Assembly: GCA_031396205.1 (NCBI GenBank)
Contig: JANNKH010000074.1
Location: 1 to 64,000 of the forward strand
Origin: CAISIP01 sp031396205
GTDB taxonomy: Bacteria > Pseudomonadota > Gammaproteobacteria > Burkholderiales > Burkholderiaceae_C
DNA length: 64,000 nucleotides
Direction: 5' to 3'
In this document: piece after piece, positions 61,665 through 64,000 of the stretch
How positions within the stretch are numbered: the stretch's first letter is position 1
How the letters are laid out: the number at the start of each line of letters is the position of its first letter
Made by a program: the position numbers and the translations under genes
The notes under the pieces: generated by a model
What the model saw: only the letters and a program-made list of their open reading frames with translations
Database searches by the model: none
What the model was told of the DNA's origin: nothing

Positions 61665-62069
61665 CTACAGCTCTGCACCGCGTTTGCCACCCTTCGCCAA
61701 TAGCGCGCGCGCCTCCTTTTCGTGGGTCTTGACCTCATCCAGATTTGCCACCAGGTCGGCCATCTGCTCTTCCAGCGCCAATCGGTGGGCCGCCAGTACA
61801 TTGAGGAATCTGCGCAGTTGGGGCCCGGTATCGCGCGGGCTGTCGTACATGTCGATGATCTCGCGCGCTTCGGTCAGCGACAGCCCCAGGCGTTTGGCCC
61901 GCAACGTGAGCTTGAGCCGCGTTCGGTCGCGTGCGCTGTAGACGCGGCTGCGCCCGCCGGGACCTGCGCGCTGCGGCTGCAGCAGGCCCATATCTTCATA
62001 AAAGCGAATGGCGCGCGTTGTCAGGTCGAATTCCCGAGCGAGGTCGCTGATGCTCAATTGGGTGCCCAT
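61665..62069 (-). CDS. liuR: MerR-family regulator LiuR
   Basis: A 134-residue MerR-type protein: N-terminal winged helix-turn-helix (LSISDLAREFDLTTRAIRFYEDMGLL) then a long coiled-coil dimerisation helix (LRRFLNVLAAHRLALEEQMADLVANLDEVK). It lacks the metal-binding cysteines of metal sensors, fitting LiuR, which responds to branched-chain intermediates. ATG 62069 starts the conserved region; the frame runs to 62114. Two copies of a palindrome flank it, so it likely controls itself and both neighbouring units. Confidence 0.85.
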   Translation of the reverse strand: MGTQLSISDLAREFDLTTRAIRFYEDMGLLQPQRAGPGGRSRVYSARDRTRLKLTLRAKRLGLSLTEAREIIDMYDSPRDTGPQLRRFLNVLAAHRLALEEQMADLVANLDEVKTHEKEARALLAKGGKRGAEL

Positions 62070-62163
62070 GGTCGTCGCAATCTCCACAAAGCGGGCGGCC
62101 GGCCCGAAATACACAGGTGACAGTTGCTTGAGAACACCTGTCCCTACAATGGCGCATTACATC

Positions 62164-62183
62164 TGACGTTTACGTAAACGTCA
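62164..62183. promoter_or_regulatory. LiuR-type operator in the liuR/MBL divergent gap
   Basis: A 20-base perfect palindrome TGACGTTTACGTAAACGTCA, 95 bases before liuR and 17 bases before the rightward MBL gene. On the minus strand TTGACG is followed after 17 bases by TGTAAT, a plausible promoter for liuR with the palindrome inside the spacer, as MerR proteins use. Confidence 0.78.
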
Positions 62184-62199
62184 ATTCATACCGCAACCC

Positions 62200-63258
62200 A
62201 TGAACGAACTCGAAAGCCAACTGCACTATCCGCTGGGTGACGCCATGCCCGAGCCGGGCAGCACGATGGAAGTGGCTCCCGGCGTGCGCTGGATCCGGAT
62301 GTCTCTTCCGTTTGCGCTGAACCACATCAACCTGTGGTTGCTGCGTGACGAAATCGATGGCCGGCAGGGCTGGAGCGTGGTGGACTGCTGCATTGCACGC
62401 GACGAATCGAAGGCCCAATGGGAACAGATTTTCGCAACGCAGCTTGAGGGCCTGCCCATCTTGCGCGTGATCGTGACCCACATGCATCCTGACCATATCG
62501 GCCTGGCGGACTGGTTGTGCGAGCGTTGGGGCGTGCGTTTGTGGATCAGCGCGACCGACTACAACGTGGCCCGGTTGGGCGCGCTGGGGCCGTCGGCGTT
62601 TGGTGGCGACGCAGCGGCAGATTACTTTGCGTCGCACGGGCTCAATGACCCCGCATCGGTTGAACAGATCAAGGCCCGCACCCGGTATTTCCCGAGCCTG
62701 GTGCCCAGCGTACCTCGGCAGTATCGGCGCATCGCCGAGGCCGACATGCTGGCGATCGGCAAGCGCCTGTGGCGTTGCATCAGCGGTTTTGGCCATGCGC
62801 CGGAACACATCGCCTTGTATTGCGACGAACTGCAATTGCTGATTGGCGGCGACATGATGTTGCCACGCATATCGACCAATGTCAGTGTGTATGAAGTCGA
62901 GCCGGAAGCCAATGCCCTCAAGCAGTTTCTCGACTCGATCGACCGATTTCGCGACCTGCCGGAGGAAACCCTGACCCTGCCGTCGCACGGCAAGCCGTTT
63001 ACCGGCCTGCATATTCGCATCGGCCAATTGCACGACCATCACCGGGACCGGCTGGCTGAAGTGATGCAGGCCTGCAGTGAAAAGCCTTGCTGTGCCGCCG
63101 ATATTTTGCCCATCATGTTCAAGCGCCCGCTCGACTTGCACCAGAAGACTTTCGCGATGGGCGAAGCGGTCGCCCATCTGCATGCCTTGTGGTACGAACA
63201 GCGATTGCATCGCGCTCTGGACGGCGACGGGGTATATCGGTTTTCCGCCGCTGGCTGA
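62200..63258 (+). CDS. metallo-beta-lactamase fold hydrolase
   Basis: A 352-residue MBL-fold protein with the metal-binding motif THMHPDHIG (near residue 90), a further His in GHAPEHIA and an Asp in IGGDMML. The C-terminal part (FKRPLDLHQKTFAMGEAVAHLHALWYEQ) resembles MBL hydrolases seen beside acyl-CoA catabolic genes. Reaction unknown; a thioester or lactone hydrolase is plausible. Divergent from liuR with the palindromic operator between them, so it is probably in the LiuR regulon. Confidence 0.82.
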   Translation: MNELESQLHYPLGDAMPEPGSTMEVAPGVRWIRMSLPFALNHINLWLLRDEIDGRQGWSVVDCCIARDESKAQWEQIFATQLEGLPILRVIVTHMHPDHIGLADWLCERWGVRLWISATDYNVARLGALGPSAFGGDAAADYFASHGLNDPASVEQIKARTRYFPSLVPSVPRQYRRIAEADMLAIGKRLWRCISGFGHAPEHIALYCDELQLLIGGDMMLPRISTNVSVYEVEPEANALKQFLDSIDRFRDLPEETLTLPSHGKPFTGLHIRIGQLHDHHRDRLAEVMQACSEKPCCAADILPIMFKRPLDLHQKTFAMGEAVAHLHALWYEQRLHRALDGDGVYRFSAAG

Positions 63259-63283
63259 CGCATGCCGGCCGCGTCACCCTAGC

Positions 63284-64000
63284 TCAAACCCAAGTCGGTA
63301 TCGACTCGTCCTTGAGCTGCGCGCGCAGGGTCTGGTAATCGGGCACCACGGATCGCACCGTGTCCCAGAACCGCGGGCTATGGTCCATGACGCGCAAGTG
63401 GCTGAGTTCGTGGGCCACTACGTAGTCGATCACGTCCATCCGAAAATGAACCAGTCTCCAGTGCAAACGGATCGCGCCGTCTGCCCGGGCGCTACCCCAA
63501 CGGGTTCCGGCACTGCTAAGCGACAGCGTGCGCCAGCACACCTGCAGCCGTGGCGCAAAAACGTCGAGCCTTTCGGTAAAAATGCGCCTGGCCTGCCGCA
63601 TCAGCCAACCCTGAACCGCGTCCTTTATTTGTTGCGCAGTAGCGTTGTGCGGCAAACCTAGCCGCAGTTCGAGCCCCGCATTTCCAGGCTGCTGGCGGTC
63701 GACGACCTGCAGACAGGCCCCCGCAGTGGCGAACGCATGGCACGGATCCAGCACGATTCGCGTCGACTCACCCAGGAACGGCAGCTCCGCGCCATGTTTC
63801 CACTCGATCCGGTTGGCATGCATGCGCGCTTGGTGCTGCCGGGTTTCGACGAGTTTTCGGACGATCCAGTTCCCCTTTTCATCCAGCGCCTTGTGCACCT
63901 CGGACAGGGTCACCCATGACGGCGCCCGTACCACAAGGCCCTCCGCGCCGACGGAAAATCCGATCGTGCGCCGCTTGCCGCGCTTGAATTCGTACCCAAT
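63284..64000 (-). CDS. YgjP/DUF45-type zinc metallopeptidase (5' end outside window)
   Basis: The frame is open to base 64000, so at least 238 residues are visible and the start lies beyond the window. The zinc motif HELSHL is near the C-terminus, followed by HSPRFWDTV, the third-ligand region of the YgjP/WLM family. The N-terminal part is a mixed beta region ending in RLGLPHNATAQQIKDAVQGWL. Proteolytic substrate unknown. Converges with the MBL gene. Confidence 0.85.
   Translation of the reverse strand: MGYEFKRGKRRTIGFSVGAEGLVVRAPSWVTLSEVHKALDEKGNWIVRKLVETRQHQARMHANRIEWKHGAELPFLGESTRIVLDPCHAFATAGACLQVVDRQQPGNAGLELRLGLPHNATAQQIKDAVQGWLMRQARRIFTERLDVFAPRLQVCWRTLSLSSAGTRWGSARADGAIRLHWRLVHFRMDVIDYVVAHELSHLRVMDHSPRFWDTVRSVVPDYQTLRAQLKDESIPTWV

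Overview
The window is high-GC bacterial DNA, most likely from a betaproteobacterium of the order Burkholderiales. Pointers are an S-adenosylhomocysteine (SAH) riboswitch ahead of ahcY, a double-length UvrA, a PEP-CTERM protein, a minCDE cluster, aceK, and a leucine/isovalerate (liu) gene set under a MerR-type LiuR. Genus cannot be fixed from the sequence alone. No rRNA, tRNA or CRISPR array was seen.

Layout. 1-3.05 kb: two insertion sequences, an IS4/IS1380-type element cut by the window start and an IS3-type element whose orfB is frameshifted. 3.1-13.5 kb: a lower-GC accessory block. It holds a ThiF-like E1 enzyme divergent from a nitroreductase-like protein, an EamA permease, a PEP-CTERM protein with a candidate sigma-54 promoter, and a tightly packed leftward operon (LolD-like ATPase, FtsX-type permease, LolA-like protein, beta-barrel outer membrane protein, GT4 glycosyltransferase, PIG-L deacetylase). 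This operon looks like a trans-envelope glycolipid or lipoprotein export machine and is the best candidate for an undescribed system. 14.2-16.5 kb: cNMP-binding protein, low-molecular-weight tyrosine phosphatase and UDP-glucuronate epimerase, consistent with the edge of an exopolysaccharide locus.

16.6-24.6 kb: methyl-cycle genes metF, tlyA and ahcY behind the SAH riboswitch, then prfC, a HAD phosphatase, an MFS transporter and a Crp/Fnr regulator. 24.6-37 kb: a degenerate BLUF-like protein, a decayed MFS fragment, a histidine kinase, an acetylpolyamine amidohydrolase-like HDAC, a roughly 2000-residue tandem UvrA, a GGDEF/EAL protein and an aldo/keto reductase. 37.4-44.5 kb: AI-2E family permease, minCDE, an MscS-type channel, small membrane proteins, an MFS gene broken by a 23-bp tandem duplication, and a 2-hydroxyacid dehydrogenase remnant.

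44.7-63.3 kb: an almost unbroken leftward series. First comes a coupled group (YbaK-like, DUF1289, HCCA isomerase, diaminopropionate ammonia-lyase). Upstream of it lie the leucine/isovalerate genes: IVD, MccA, MccB, HMG-CoA lyase, a second acyl-CoA dehydrogenase and thiolase, with aceK and a carbonic anhydrase among them. Together they turn isovaleryl-CoA into acetyl-CoA and acetoacetate; the methylglutaconyl-CoA hydratase (LiuC) is not in the window. LiuR sits at the head, and two copies of the same 21-base palindromic sequence lie before the thioesterase/IVD genes and in the liuR/MBL hydrolase divergent gap. The window ends inside a YgjP-like metallopeptidase gene.
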